Positions 18,876 to 27,974 of a DNA stretch of 64,000 bases are shown here, in pieces. Every line of letters begins with the position of its first letter. The first letter of the stretch is position 1. The notes under the pieces were generated by a model, which saw only the letters and a program-made list of their open reading frames with translations, was not told where the DNA came from and ran no database searches. Origin of the DNA: Psychrobacter alimentarius (GTDB lineage: Bacteria > Pseudomonadota > Gammaproteobacteria > Pseudomonadales > Moraxellaceae); assembly GCF_001606025.1 (NCBI RefSeq), contig NZ_CP014945.1, positions 1,798,001 to 1,862,000 on the forward strand, given 5' to 3'. The position numbers were made by a program, and so were the translations under genes.

Positions 18876-20186
18876 TTAAACATTTGACAAATAAGGCAAC
18901 CAAAAGACCAAAGCCAGTAACGTCGCTAATAGTACAGGCGGCGTGATAAGTAGTCCAATTTTCATATACTGGCCCCAGCTGATCTTATAATCTTTTTCTG
19001 CCAATACATGCAACCATAATAAAGTCGCCAGACTACCGATGGGTGTGAATTTTGGCCCCAAATCATTACCAATCACATTGGCATATATCATCAACTCTCG
19101 AGTCGCTGCCGGTACTTGTGCGCTATCAATGGCCAATGCGCCAACCAGTGTGGATGGCATATTATTCATAATAGACGCCACAATGGCAGACAAAAATCCT
19201 GTGCCTAACGTTGCTGTCATTGCGCCCTGCTGCCCCAGCCAACTTAAAATTTGAGCGCCATAATCGGTGAGTCCTGCATTTCCTAAGCCATAAACAACCA
19301 AATACATGCCGATCGAAAACAGTACAATTTGCCAAGGTGCATTACGCACAACATCACGCACGGACACCACTGCCCCGCGACCACCTTGCCAAAAGCGACT
19401 TGCAATTGCCATCAGGAGTAAGGCCGCCGCGCCAGTGACGAGTGAGATATGTAATCCCAATGACTCAGTTGCAAAATAAGCCATCAATAATAATGCCAGC
19501 AATGGGAAAGCGGCTTTGAACACTAAAGGATCTTCGATAGCGGACTCAGGCTTGCTCAGATTGGCAATTGAATAATGCGTTGGAATATGGCGATAATATG
19601 CAATCCACAACACTGCTAATGTTGCTATCACAGAGACGATATTGACGGGCACCATAACCGCTGCATAACGCCCAAAACCAATATCAAAATAATTGGCACT
19701 GACAATATTGACCAAATTAGACGTCACCAGTGGCAGACTTGCTGTATCGGCAATAAAGCCCGTCGCGATGATAAAAGCCAGTGCAGAGGGTGGTGAAAAA
19801 TTCAAACGTAGTAGAATAGCGATAACAATCGGTGTCAAGAGTAACGCGGCACCGTCATTGGCAAAAAATGCCGATATAAACGCACCCAAGATAACAATCA
19901 TAGGAAATAGCAAACGCCCTTGCCCATTGCCCAATCTTGCCACATGCAGCGCTGCCCACCCAAAAAACCCTGCCTTATCTAAGATAAGCGAGATAATGAT
20001 AAGTGCTACAAAGGTAAAGGTCGCATCCCAGACAATATCCCAAACCACGCTCACATCAGACCATTGCACCACCCCAAAAGCCAAGGCAATCAACGCTCCG
20101 CCTAATGCACTCCAACCAATGCCCAACCCTTTAGGCTGCCAAATCACCAAAACCAAAGTCACAATAAAAATAATGAGTGCAAGCAT
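18876..20186 (-). CDS. arsB: Arsenite efflux membrane protein
   Basis: This is a 436-residue polytopic protein with about 12 membrane segments, the size of ArsB. Conserved parts include FFANDGAALLLTPIV, IADTASLPLVTSNLVN and GNDLGPKFTPIGSLATLLW, which are typical of ArsB-type arsenite/antimonite antiporters. It exports As(III) generated by the ArsC reductase. It is the last gene of an arsR-arsC-arsH-arsB operon. No arsA ATPase gene is present, so transport should be driven by the proton gradient. Confidence 0.96.
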   Translation of the reverse strand: MLALIIFIVTLVLVIWQPKGLGIGWSALGGALIALAFGVVQWSDVSVVWDIVWDATFTFVALIIISLILDKAGFFGWAALHVARLGNGQGRLLFPMIVILGAFISAFFANDGAALLLTPIVIAILLRLNFSPPSALAFIIATGFIADTASLPLVTSNLVNIVSANYFDIGFGRYAAVMVPVNIVSVIATLAVLWIAYYRHIPTHYSIANLSKPESAIEDPLVFKAAFPLLALLLMAYFATESLGLHISLVTGAAALLLMAIASRFWQGGRGAVVSVRDVVRNAPWQIVLFSIGMYLVVYGLGNAGLTDYGAQILSWLGQQGAMTATLGTGFLSAIVASIMNNMPSTLVGALAIDSAQVPAATRELMIYANVIGNDLGPKFTPIGSLATLLWLHVLAEKDYKISWGQYMKIGLLITPPVLLATLLALVFWLPYLSNV

Positions 20187-20240
20187 TGAACAGCCTTATT
20201 TAAGTAGACTCAATTTAGAACCATTAATTTAGTAATGAGG

Positions 20241-21032
20241 TTAAATTGATTTTTGATTCACGCGGCGTGAGAGTTCCTCAGCACTTTCTACGCGTTCTGA
20301 ATAGCGATCCGTTAGATACTCTGAGCGCCCACGTGTGAGCCAAGTAAACTTCACCAATTCTTCGCAAACATCCACAAGACGCAGATATAAAGGAGACATG
20401 TCCATGCGATTGTCATTGTTAAATTCTAAAAAAGCTTTGGGAATAGAAGACTGATTAGGGATAGTAATCATGCGCATCCAACGACCAAGAATCCGTAGCT
20501 GATTGACCGTATTGAAGCTTTGACTGCCACCACTCACTTGCATCACTGCCAGCGTTTTTCCTTGGGTCGGGCGTACGCCACCAAGTGATAATGGTATCCA
20601 ATCGATCTGTGCTTTCATAATACTGGTCATACTGCCGTGACGTTCAGGACTTACCCAAAGCATGCCTTCTGACCACTGTGCCAGCTCTCGTAATTCTTGC
20701 ACCTTGGGATGCTCGGCATCTGCATCATCTGGCAATGGTAAACCTGATGGGTCAAACATTTTGACCTCACAGCCATACCAACGCAATAAACGACTGGCTT
20801 CTTCGGCTGCCAGTTTAGAAAATGAGCGTGTGCGTAAAGACCCATACAATACTAATATCTTGGGTGGATGACGCGGATCACTTGCACCAAGCAAAGATTC
20901 AATATCAATCGGTTGTATGTGATTTGGATCAATATTGGGCAACTCGTCAAAATTGATACTCTCTAACGCTATCGACTCTAAGTCAGCCGATCCAAGGTTT
21001 GCTTTTTCTGCTTGGTTATTAAGGTTGTCCAT
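20241..21032 (-). CDS. arsH: Arsenical resistance protein, NADPH-dependent FMN reductase
   Basis: ArsH is a flavoprotein that oxidises trivalent organoarsenicals and reduces quinones or metals. The FMN-binding loop [17 protein letters not shown] and the [18 protein letters not shown] segment identify it. It overlaps the end of arsC. Of the two possible starts, the ATG at 21032 has a well placed GGAGAGG, while the one at 21050 directly abuts its ribosome-binding site. That makes 263 residues and a 14-nt overlap with arsC. Confidence 0.93.
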   Translation of the reverse strand: MDNLNNQAEKANLGSADLESIALESINFDELPNIDPNHIQPIDIESLLGASDPRHPPKILVLYGSLRTRSFSKLAAEEASRLLRWYGCEVKMFDPSGLPLPDDADAEHPKVQELRELAQWSEGMLWVSPERHGSMTSIMKAQIDWIPLSLGGVRPTQGKTLAVMQVSGGSQSFNTVNQLRILGRWMRMITIPNQSSIPKAFLEFNNDNRMDMSPLYLRLVDVCEELVKFTWLTRGRSEYLTDRYSERVESAEELSRRVNQKSI

Positions 21033-21426
21033 GATGAATAACCTCTCCATCCTCTTTAGTAAAACTACTCACTGGCGTGTCCAATAGACCAAACACTCGC
21101 TCTGAAGGGCGGCACAATGCCGCGCCTTTATCCGTAACCACAATAGGACGATTGATTAAAATAGGATGAGCAATCATCGCATCAATCAACTGATCATCAG
21201 AGACACTAGCATTATCTAAACCCAGCTCCTTACAGATTGGCTCCTTGCTACGTAGCAGCTCGCGCGGAGAAAGGTTCATTTTTGCCAAAAGCTCAACCAA
21301 GTAGTCACGCGTTGGTGGTGTTTTTAGGTACTCCACCACTTCTGGCTCCTCACCTGAGGCTTTGATAATAGCTAAGGTATTACGTGAAGTACCGCAGTTA
21401 GGATTATGAAAAATCAATGGCTTCAT
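21019..21426 (-). CDS. arsC: Arsenate reductase (glutaredoxin type)
   Basis: ArsC reduces arsenate to arsenite with glutathione and glutaredoxin. The 135-residue protein carries the active-site Cys in [12 protein letters not shown] and the conserved arginines of the family ([10 protein letters not shown] and CRPSERV). The frame is open 29 codons further upstream, but GAGG 7 nt before the ATG at 21426 and the family N terminus ([11 protein letters not shown]) give this start. It lies between arsR and arsH and overlaps arsH. Confidence 0.95.
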   Translation of the reverse strand: MKPLIFHNPNCGTSRNTLAIIKASGEEPEVVEYLKTPPTRDYLVELLAKMNLSPRELLRSKEPICKELGLDNASVSDDQLIDAMIAHPILINRPIVVTDKGAALCRPSERVFGLLDTPVSSFTKEDGEVIHHGQP

Positions 21427-21481
21427 AGCAACCTCATCTGGTTTGTGGGTGTATTTATCAAAATATATGTCAGTAATCATC

Positions 21482-21832
21482 TTAATGGTCTGCTTTAACC
21501 ACTTCGCACCCACTCAAGCTACTGACAAGCGATGCGCACAATTCCGGATGTCCTGCACAGCAGTCTTGCAATAAAAACTGAACGACCGCTTCCATATGCG
21601 ATAAAGAAGCACGATACACTATTTGACGGCTGTGTCTTTTTGAGACGACCCATCCAGCTCGTGCCAGCACAGACAAGTGCGTTGACATAGTATTGTGAGG
21701 CACGTCCAATTGACGGGCTATTTCACCCGCAGGTAAGCCACTCGGCTCTTGATTGACAAGTAACCGAAAGGCTTTTAAACGAGTGTCTTGAGAGAGCGCA
21801 GCAAAGCTGGCGATAGCAGTAGTCATTTCCAT
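21482..21832 (-). CDS. arsR: ArsR-family arsenic-responsive repressor
   Basis: The 116-residue winged-helix repressor has its recognition helix around VPHNTMSTHLSVLARAG. Cysteines 91, 92, 99 and 109 cluster at the C terminus (DCCAGHPELC). This is unlike the ELCVCDL site of the plasmid R773 type and closer to ArsR proteins that bind As(III) with C-terminal cysteines. It is first in the ars operon and probably represses it from the inverted repeat at its own start. A second ATG at 21826 is an alternative start. Confidence 0.94.
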   Translation of the reverse strand: MEMTTAIASFAALSQDTRLKAFRLLVNQEPSGLPAGEIARQLDVPHNTMSTHLSVLARAGWVVSKRHSRQIVYRASLSHMEAVVQFLLQDCCAGHPELCASLVSSLSGCEVVKADH

Positions 21833-21854
21833 ATGTCCAATAATACAGACATAT
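21831..21854. promoter_or_regulatory. Inverted repeat at the start of the ars operon, candidate ArsR operator
   Basis: Arms atatgtc (21831-21837) and gacatat (21848-21854) are perfect complements separated by 10 nt, immediately before arsR. Location and symmetry suit autoregulation by an ArsR dimer. Binding is inferred. Confidence 0.5.
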
Positions 21855-22055
21855 TGAAATACGTCAAGTGTCTAACACGGAATTTTATTAAGTTGCGCCG
21901 CTCATTTTTACTGGTTCATTCTTAAAGCCGTCAATCATAGCAAAAAATGCAATTGTGTCTTGCAAGACAATCAAAATCAGCATAGGCTAATCTATTTCAT
22001 TTTTTATATTCATTCATACTTCTTATATTCATCTACATTTTGTTTAGGAATTACT

Positions 22056-23609
22056 ATGCTGTCACGTTGGGTAAGAGCCATTTTGCAAGCCACCGTCTAT
22101 GACGTTGCTATTCAAACACCACTTGAAGCGGCACCCAAGTTGACTCAACGTTTTGCCAACGATATTCGCTTCAAACGTGAAGACTTGCAACCCGTAAAAT
22201 CCTTCAAATTGCGCGGCGCTTATAACCGTATTAGCCAATTGAGCGACGAGCAAAAAGCACGTGGTGTGATTTGTGCCTCGGCTGGCAACCACGCGCAAGG
22301 GGTCGCCTATTCTGCTCGCAAGTTATCGCTTAATAACATCATCGTCATGCCAACCACCACACCAGATATCAAAGTAGATGCGGTGAAAGCACTGGGCGGT
22401 AATGTCGATTTACATGGCGATAGTTTTGATCAAGCCAATCGTTACGCAATTGAGCGTGCCGAGCGCGAAGGTCTTACTTTTATCCCGCCCTATGACGATG
22501 AGCTGGTCATTGCTGGACAAGGCACTATTGGTTTAGAGCTGACTCAGCAGTGGCGTAATATGGATTATGTCTTTGTAGCGGTAGGCGGTGGCGGTCTAAT
22601 CTCAGGGGTTGCTGCGTTCTTAGGGGAAGTCGCGCCGCATGTCAAAGTCATTGCGGTAGAAGCGGATCAATCTGCCTGCTTGAAGGCAGCACTTGAAACA
22701 GGTGAGCGCGTTAAACTTGAGCAAGTCGGATTGTTTGTAGATGGTGTGGCAGTCGCGCAGATAGGCGAGCTACCTTTTGACGTGGTACGTATGCAAAAAA
22801 GTGATCGCTCAGGTCCTGTGGTCGAGCCTGAAGTCGTTACTTGTACCAATGATGAAGTTTGCGCCGCCGTCAAAGACATTTTTGAAGAAAACCGTAGCAT
22901 TGTCGAACCTGCTGGTGCCTTGTCTGTGGCTGGCATGAAAAAATATATCAAAGCGAACAATCTACAAGGCAAAAACTGCGTTGGCATCGTCTGCGGTGCC
23001 AATATGAACTTCGATCGTTTGCGTTATATCGCTGAGCGTACCGAAATTGGCGAGAAAAAAGAAGCCATTTTTGGCGTGGCCATTCCTGAACAAACGGGTG
23101 CTTTCTTGAACTTCTGCCGCAGTCTACATGGACGCAACATTACTGAGTTTAATTACCGTGCTAATAGCAAAAAATCACCTGATTCTATGGAGCCAGCAGC
23201 AATCTTTGTCGGTATTGCCTTAAAAGAAGGCGAAAAAGAACGACAAACCATTAGTAATCAATTGGCAGTTGACGGCTATGAAGCTCATGACTTAACAGAT
23301 GATGATATTGCCAAATCGCATATCCGTCATTTGATTGGTGGTCATGCTCATATCGAAAACGAACAGCTGCTAAAAGTAGAGTTCCCAGAGCGTCCGGGCG
23401 CTTTGCTGACGTTCTTAGAAAAATTGGGCGATGACTTTAATATCACCTTGTTTCATTATCGCAATCATGGCGCTGCTGAAGGGCGCGTTTTGGTCGGCTT
23501 GCAAGCCACTGAAAGCAACTCGCGCCAACTACAAGATGCCCTACTCGATATTGGTTATGACTGTACCATGCTAAATGACAATATCGGATATCAGCTGTTT
23601 TTGAAATAA
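22056..23609 (+). CDS. ilvA: Threonine ammonia-lyase, biosynthetic
   Basis: IlvA deaminates threonine to 2-oxobutanoate, the first step to isoleucine. From the ATG at 22056 it is 517 residues: a PLP-fold catalytic domain (Lys51 in SFKLRGAYNR, the glycine loop VAVGGGGLISG) and two C-terminal ACT-like domains (about 340-515) that give isoleucine feedback control. AGGAA at 22046-22050 supports this start. The frame is open 32 codons upstream, but that stretch is low-complexity and has no family match. Terminator-like hairpin downstream. Confidence 0.96.
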   Translation: MLSRWVRAILQATVYDVAIQTPLEAAPKLTQRFANDIRFKREDLQPVKSFKLRGAYNRISQLSDEQKARGVICASAGNHAQGVAYSARKLSLNNIIVMPTTTPDIKVDAVKALGGNVDLHGDSFDQANRYAIERAEREGLTFIPPYDDELVIAGQGTIGLELTQQWRNMDYVFVAVGGGGLISGVAAFLGEVAPHVKVIAVEADQSACLKAALETGERVKLEQVGLFVDGVAVAQIGELPFDVVRMQKSDRSGPVVEPEVVTCTNDEVCAAVKDIFEENRSIVEPAGALSVAGMKKYIKANNLQGKNCVGIVCGANMNFDRLRYIAERTEIGEKKEAIFGVAIPEQTGAFLNFCRSLHGRNITEFNYRANSKKSPDSMEPAAIFVGIALKEGEKERQTISNQLAVDGYEAHDLTDDDIAKSHIRHLIGGHAHIENEQLLKVEFPERPGALLTFLEKLGDDFNITLFHYRNHGAAEGRVLVGLQATESNSRQLQDALLDIGYDCTMLNDNIGYQLFLK

Positions 23610-23628
23610 GTACAAACGATCATCTAGC

Positions 23629-23662
23629 AAGTCAGTTTTTTAATGGATTAAAGAACTGACTT
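23629..23662 (+). terminator. Stem-loop after ilvA
   Basis: 16-nt arms (23629-23644 and 23647-23662) complement each other with one wobble. The formal loop is only 2 nt, so the tip must open. A short T run follows. Confidence 0.6.
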
Positions 23663-23734
23663 TGATGAATTGATAGAGAGTACTAGTTTTTAGCCCTCTC
23701 TCATTTATATTAGACATATTGATATTGGGCAGTT

Positions 23735-24115
23735 ATGAAAAACATAATAATGGTCATAGTTTTATTAACTTTAGCGCTCTTAGCTTATAAGACCCTTCAA
23801 CCTAAAACATCCATAAGTGGGTCTACAGTTGATGCTGTAATCGATATACCAACTGCCACTAATTCTCCATCTACCGATTTTAACGACATACCACCAACGT
23901 ACGTTGATTCTAACCCATCTACAGCATCAGCCCCAATAGCAGAGCCAGTATTAAGTACAAAACCAGCTGCACCAAGCTTTACGTGTGATGGCAGACAACA
24001 TTGCTCGCAGATGACCTCTTGCGCAGAAGCCACCTATTTTAGTAATAACTGTCCCAATACCAAAATGGATGGTAACCATGACGGTGTGCCTTGTGAGCAG
24101 CAATGGTGTAACTAG
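23735..24115 (+). CDS. Membrane-anchored Excalibur-domain protein
   Basis: This 126-residue protein has an N-terminal hydrophobic segment (about residues 3-18), a Thr/Ser/Pro/Ala-rich linker, and a C-terminal Excalibur domain with paired cysteines and the calcium-binding-like MDGNHDGVPCE motif. Excalibur domains are extracellular or envelope modules often fused to nucleases. Here the domain is alone, so this is a small envelope protein of unknown role. It is a single gene with its own terminator. Confidence 0.85.
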   Translation: MKNIIMVIVLLTLALLAYKTLQPKTSISGSTVDAVIDIPTATNSPSTDFNDIPPTYVDSNPSTASAPIAEPVLSTKPAAPSFTCDGRQHCSQMTSCAEATYFSNNCPNTKMDGNHDGVPCEQQWCN

Positions 24116-24166
24116 TTTTCCATATTACACCTACTAAAAACGTACCCTTTTTATCAGAATACAGAA

Positions 24167-24204
24167 GGAAGAGATCATCTTAATAAGGTCCTCTTCCACG
24201 TCTT
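24167..24204 (+). terminator. Terminator after the Excalibur-domain gene
   Basis: Arms ggaagag (24167-24173) and ctcttcc (24191-24197) with additional internal pairing (ctt/aag) are followed by a run of seven T. Confidence 0.75.
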
Positions 24205-24337
24205 TTTTTATTTCAATGATCATGCAAACTTTACTATGCTCAATGACAAGATCTATTTGCAAATACAAAATTCGCCCTAATATTATTAGTATTGTCTTGT
24301 TTTAAATAGAAATAGAAATCAATACAGAGTAATTATT

Positions 24338-24760
24338 ATGAAAAACAACATTGATGATAAAAATCAAGCACTTGCTAGAATTCGTCTTGATAAATGGCTT
24401 TGGGCAGCACGTTTTTATCGGACGCGTACGCTTGCTAAACAGGCCATCGAAAGTGGACGGGTGCACTATGGTGGTAGCCGGGTGAAAACCAGTAAAGAGA
24501 TTGCGGTCGGTGATGAATTAACGATTCGTCAAGGTTCAGCCACTGCGATGACCGAAAAAACCGTCATCGTTGAGGCGCTATCTGCCCAACGTGGTAATGC
24601 CGATGCGGCTCAAGTCTTATATTCAGAGACTGAGGAAAGTGAAACGCGCCGCGCTTATTATGCCGAGCAGCGCAAACTTGCCAACCTTGCCAGGCCCGAC
24701 AATAAACCCAATAAAAAAGAGCGCCGTGACATTCAACGGTTTAAAAGTAAGCAAGATTAA
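24338..24760 (+). CDS. hslR: S4-domain RNA-binding protein, heat shock protein 15
   Basis: The 140-residue protein has an S4 domain near the N terminus (IRLDKWLWAARFYRTRTLAKQ and IESGRVHYGG) and a basic C-terminal tail. In Escherichia coli Hsp15 rescues stalled 50S subunits carrying nascent chains by binding RNA. Length and motifs fit that family well. The gene is followed by the phosphatase gene on the same strand. Confidence 0.92.
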   Translation: MKNNIDDKNQALARIRLDKWLWAARFYRTRTLAKQAIESGRVHYGGSRVKTSKEIAVGDELTIRQGSATAMTEKTVIVEALSAQRGNADAAQVLYSETEESETRRAYYAEQRKLANLARPDNKPNKKERRDIQRFKSKQD

Positions 24761-24939
24761 AACCATCAAAAACTTACATCACGCTATCAGATGACCCTAT
24801 TGTTCAGCCTCTGCCCTTGCCATTCAAGGCATTACACGTTACGCTGATAGCTGTTTTTAATCGATTGCATGTTAATAAGGGCCACATACGTTACGTGGGT
24901 TTCTTATGGCATGTTTTTTTTGTTATGAAAGGTCATATT

Positions 24940-25437
24940 ATGCTGCTAAAAACTTGTACGCCATCGTCGGTACTGTTGGTTTGCTTAGGAAATATTTGCC
25001 GGTCTCCCACTGCTGAGGAGATTTTTCGTCAGCAAGCAGCCATTGCTGGCTTATCGATTAAAGTAGATTCAGCAGGCACAAGTGATGGTCATGTAGGCTC
25101 TGCACCTGACGAGCGCTCACAACGACATGCAAAGTCGCACGGTTATAAAATCAATAAATTGGTCGCGCGTCAAGTAAGTGATGATGACTTTCGAAATTTT
25201 GATTTAATTTTGGCAATGGATGCGCAAAACTTAGCTGATTTACAAGCCATGAAAGAGCGTTTGGAAGGTTCAGAAGATGATTTGGCTAAGCTTGCTTTGT
25301 TTAGTGAAGAAGATCCTACATATAGCGGTGACGATGTTCCAGACCCTTATAAAGGCGATAACGATGACTTCGAAGAAGTAATTGAACGTATTGAGTCAAG
25401 TGCTCAAGCTTGGATTGAGAGTTGGAAAGCTTGCTAG
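24940..25437 (+). CDS. Low molecular weight protein-tyrosine phosphatase
   Basis: The active-site loop VCLGNICRSPTAEE contains Cys15 and Arg21 of the CX5R motif, and DVPDPYKG near the C terminus supplies the general-acid Asp. The frame is open from 24817, but AAAGG at 24928-24932 and the family N terminus favour ATG 24940, giving 165 residues. Such enzymes dephosphorylate tyrosine kinases of capsule or exopolysaccharide systems, or soluble proteins. No exopolysaccharide genes are nearby, so the target is open. Confidence 0.93.
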   Translation: MLLKTCTPSSVLLVCLGNICRSPTAEEIFRQQAAIAGLSIKVDSAGTSDGHVGSAPDERSQRHAKSHGYKINKLVARQVSDDDFRNFDLILAMDAQNLADLQAMKERLEGSEDDLAKLALFSEEDPTYSGDDVPDPYKGDNDDFEEVIERIESSAQAWIESWKAC

Positions 25438-25529
25438 GCTTGAGTATTAATTTATGCGCCTTTTATGTTTTGTATCCTTTATAATAAGTGCCGCATGGTT
25501 TGCCATTTATTCGCCACATAGGCTCTGTT

Positions 25530-26675
25530 ATGACCTCAACTTTACATCTCGATAGTAGCGCTCAGCCTACCATAGACATTGATTTTCCAAACAGATTACT
25601 TTCTGAGTCATCGGTGGATTTATCGCATAGTAATACAATGGCATTGGCTTGTGCAGCTGGGTCGGTCGTAGAATTAACAGATGAATCGCAGCTTGACGTT
25701 TTTATGGCAAGTTATGAAGACATTATAAGTCAAAAGTCATTATTTGTACTTTCTGGTGGCAGCAATGTCTTATTGCCAGCGCAGCTAGACGCAATCGTCT
25801 TACAGCCGAAAATGTGCGGTATTACTTTGGTAGCGCAAATCGATGAGTACGTAGACATTGAGGTCATGGCAGGCGAAAACTGGCATGACTTGGTGGTACA
25901 TACGGTAAACCAAGGCTGGTATGGACTTGAAAATCTTGCACTGATACCTGGTCTTACTGGAGCGGCTCCTGTACAGAATATCGGTGCTTATGGTGTTCAG
26001 CTAGAAGATTGCTTAGAGTATGTACGCGCTTATCATTTACCAACCAAAACATGGCATCAGTTAAGCACAGCTGATTGCGAGTTCGGCTATCGTGATAGTA
26101 TCTTTAAACGTGCACCCAATACGTGGTTAATCAGTTGCGTTGGGTTTAGATTGCATACTGATGTCAACAAAGTCTTAGCCAGTTATGGAGATGTAAAAAC
26201 AGTTGCACAGCGCTATGCTGAGCAGCAAGACCGTACGCAAGTGACTCCTGTAGATGTGATGCAGGCTATCATAGATATCCGTCAGCAAAAACTGCCCGAC
26301 CCTAAACACCTACCGAATTGCGGTAGCTTTTTCCAAAACCCTATCATACCTCAAAAGCAATTCACCCAATTACAAACCACCTACCCTACTATCGTTGGCT
26401 ACCCCATGCCTGATGACATGGTCAAAGTTGCAGCAGGATGGCTTATTGAGCAAGCAGGATTAAAAGGTGGCGGCATTGCACCCATCGTTACTCATCAACA
26501 TCAAGCCTTAGTACTGACTAATCATACGCCTTATCAAGCAACCCAATATGACGTGGCAACCTCTCAAAAATATATCGCCACGGTTGTTTTTGAAAAATTT
26601 GCCATTCAATTATCACGTGAGCCAGTTTGGGTAAATACGGATGGCTCAGTTGGATATGATGAGTATGTGGCGTAA
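25530..26675 (+). CDS. murB: UDP-N-acetylenolpyruvoylglucosamine reductase
   Basis: MurB reduces the enolpyruvyl group to form UDP-MurNAc for peptidoglycan. The FAD domain has SGGSNVLLP and GLTGAAPVQNIGAYG, followed by GYRDSIFK, the catalytic NCGSFFQNP serine and a C-terminal glutamate region. It is the type I (Escherichia coli-like) form. The start at 25530 (MTSTLHLDSS) is preferred over 25488. It overlaps the next gene by about 35 nt, suggesting translational coupling. Confidence 0.95.
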   Translation: MTSTLHLDSSAQPTIDIDFPNRLLSESSVDLSHSNTMALACAAGSVVELTDESQLDVFMASYEDIISQKSLFVLSGGSNVLLPAQLDAIVLQPKMCGITLVAQIDEYVDIEVMAGENWHDLVVHTVNQGWYGLENLALIPGLTGAAPVQNIGAYGVQLEDCLEYVRAYHLPTKTWHQLSTADCEFGYRDSIFKRAPNTWLISCVGFRLHTDVNKVLASYGDVKTVAQRYAEQQDRTQVTPVDVMQAIIDIRQQKLPDPKHLPNCGSFFQNPIIPQKQFTQLQTTYPTIVGYPMPDDMVKVAAGWLIEQAGLKGGGIAPIVTHQHQALVLTNHTPYQATQYDVATSQKYIATVVFEKFAIQLSREPVWVNTDGSVGYDEYVA

Positions 26676-27468
26676 ATCGTCAAGATCCAAAAGACGGTCA
26701 TCTGAGCAACCGTTATCTAAAAGACTGTGGCGATATTATTTGCGTTCAGCTGAACGTATGATGAAGCTGTTTCGTATTATCAATATTACTTTTGTGCTTG
26801 GTTCAACGACGGTTATTTTAGTGATTATCAGTTTATTCACACCGTTGTTTTCTCAAACGATTGTTTATCTATTTACTCTGCTACCGTTACCTAAAGTGTC
26901 TGGCATGGCGATGACTTCGCCACCGACTGCTTACGTAGTATTAGGAGGAGGATTAACCAATAATAATAACAATCAAATCATCCTCAATAACTACAGTCTC
27001 AATCGTGCTCGTACGGCTGCTAGCGCCTACCATGACTTGCCTTTGCCGATTGTGTTGAGCGGTGCTGAAGCACCATGGCTCGGTCAATGGCTTATTGAGC
27101 ATGGCATCGATGGACTGATTAGCGAAAATGCCAGTATGAATACTTGCGAAAACGCGCGCTTTACTGCCAAACGTATTCCTCTGCATCATGTGTACCTCAT
27201 TACCGATAGCTACCATATGGCACGCGCACGTAGACAATTTGCTTTAAATGGTATCAATAGTACGCCGCTTAGTGCTCCTTTACCTGTCAATCGTGATTGG
27301 ATGAAACCTGCACAAAACCTGAGCCATTCAAGACGTGCTGTTTATGAAGTTGCCGCCTATTTGCGTGATGTGATACGACCGCAGGTAGATTGCCGTCAGG
27401 CTAGAGACGTGACTTCACAACAGTTGCTAACGCCAAGAGGTGATGCTGAAAAGACAACGGCTGAATAG
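26641..27468 (+). CDS. YdcF/ElyC-family (DUF218) membrane protein
   Basis: The protein (up to 275 residues) has a basic N terminus, a membrane segment near residues 45-80 and a DUF218 domain with AYVVLGGGLT, LSGAEAP and ITDSYHMARARRQF. In Escherichia coli ElyC affects undecaprenyl-phosphate recycling and envelope integrity, which suits its place after murB. The start is uncertain: in-frame ATGs at 26641, 26656, 26659, 26665 and 26758 are possible, and the first four overlap murB. Confidence 0.82.
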   Translation: MAQLDMMSMWRKSSRSKRRSSEQPLSKRLWRYYLRSAERMMKLFRIINITFVLGSTTVILVIISLFTPLFSQTIVYLFTLLPLPKVSGMAMTSPPTAYVVLGGGLTNNNNNQIILNNYSLNRARTAASAYHDLPLPIVLSGAEAPWLGQWLIEHGIDGLISENASMNTCENARFTAKRIPLHHVYLITDSYHMARARRQFALNGINSTPLSAPLPVNRDWMKPAQNLSHSRRAVYEVAAYLRDVIRPQVDCRQARDVTSQQLLTPRGDAEKTTAE

Positions 27469-27583
27469 TGGCAAACGTTGGTCTACAAAAGCATATTTTA
27501 TAATACTCATTTGCCTCACATTCATCACCACACTGACAATGGGTGTATAATGATCAGGGAAACCGCTATTTAAGAGAGTTACC

Positions 27584-27877
27584 ATGCTCAGTATATTTTT
27601 ACTAATTCCATTAAGTCTCATGCTGTTTGTGGTTGCCATTTGGGCCGTACGATATGCCGTCAAGTCAAATCAGTTCGAAGATTTGGACAACGCCTCACAA
27701 CGTATCATCTTGGACGACCGCCAAGAGCGCAGGCAAACCATGCAAGCTCATACGCATGTAGAGCCTACTTCCCAGAAGAGCGAGCTGACTGTGACGAACA
27801 TCAATAACCCAGAATCAGACAGTACCGGTACAGAACTCGCCGATCACGCTGATAAAGAAAAAATATCAAAACTTTGA
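27584..27877 (+). CDS. ccoS: cbb3-type cytochrome oxidase assembly protein
   Basis: This 97-residue protein has one N-terminal membrane helix (LLIPLSLMLFVVAIWAV) followed by the CcoS signature SNQFEDLDN and ILDD. CcoS is needed to insert haem and copper into the cbb3 oxidase. The C-terminal 45 residues are variable and polar. No ccoNOP or ccoI genes lie in the window. It precedes a TauE/SafE-like gene, an order found next to cbb3 genes in other gammaproteobacteria. Confidence 0.9.
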   Translation: MLSIFLLIPLSLMLFVVAIWAVRYAVKSNQFEDLDNASQRIILDDRQERRQTMQAHTHVEPTSQKSELTVTNINNPESDSTGTELADHADKEKISKL

Positions 27878-27974
27878 CTGTAATCTGTCCCCCTCTTTCA
27901 TTGAGCTACTTATCATACTTTTTGACTAACTCTCAAAGACATTATTAGGTTTTCTTTTTTAGGAGATGCCCTCT

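Noticed and set aside
21960..22055. Possible 32-residue leader or extension on IlvA
   Set aside because: The sequence is low-complexity and AT-rich; AGGAA before the ATG at 22056 and the family N terminus support the shorter form. It could be an attenuator peptide but shows no run of Ile codons typical of one.
24817..24939. 41-residue extension of the tyrosine phosphatase
   Set aside because: AAAGG upstream of ATG 24940 and the normal length of the family point to the internal start.
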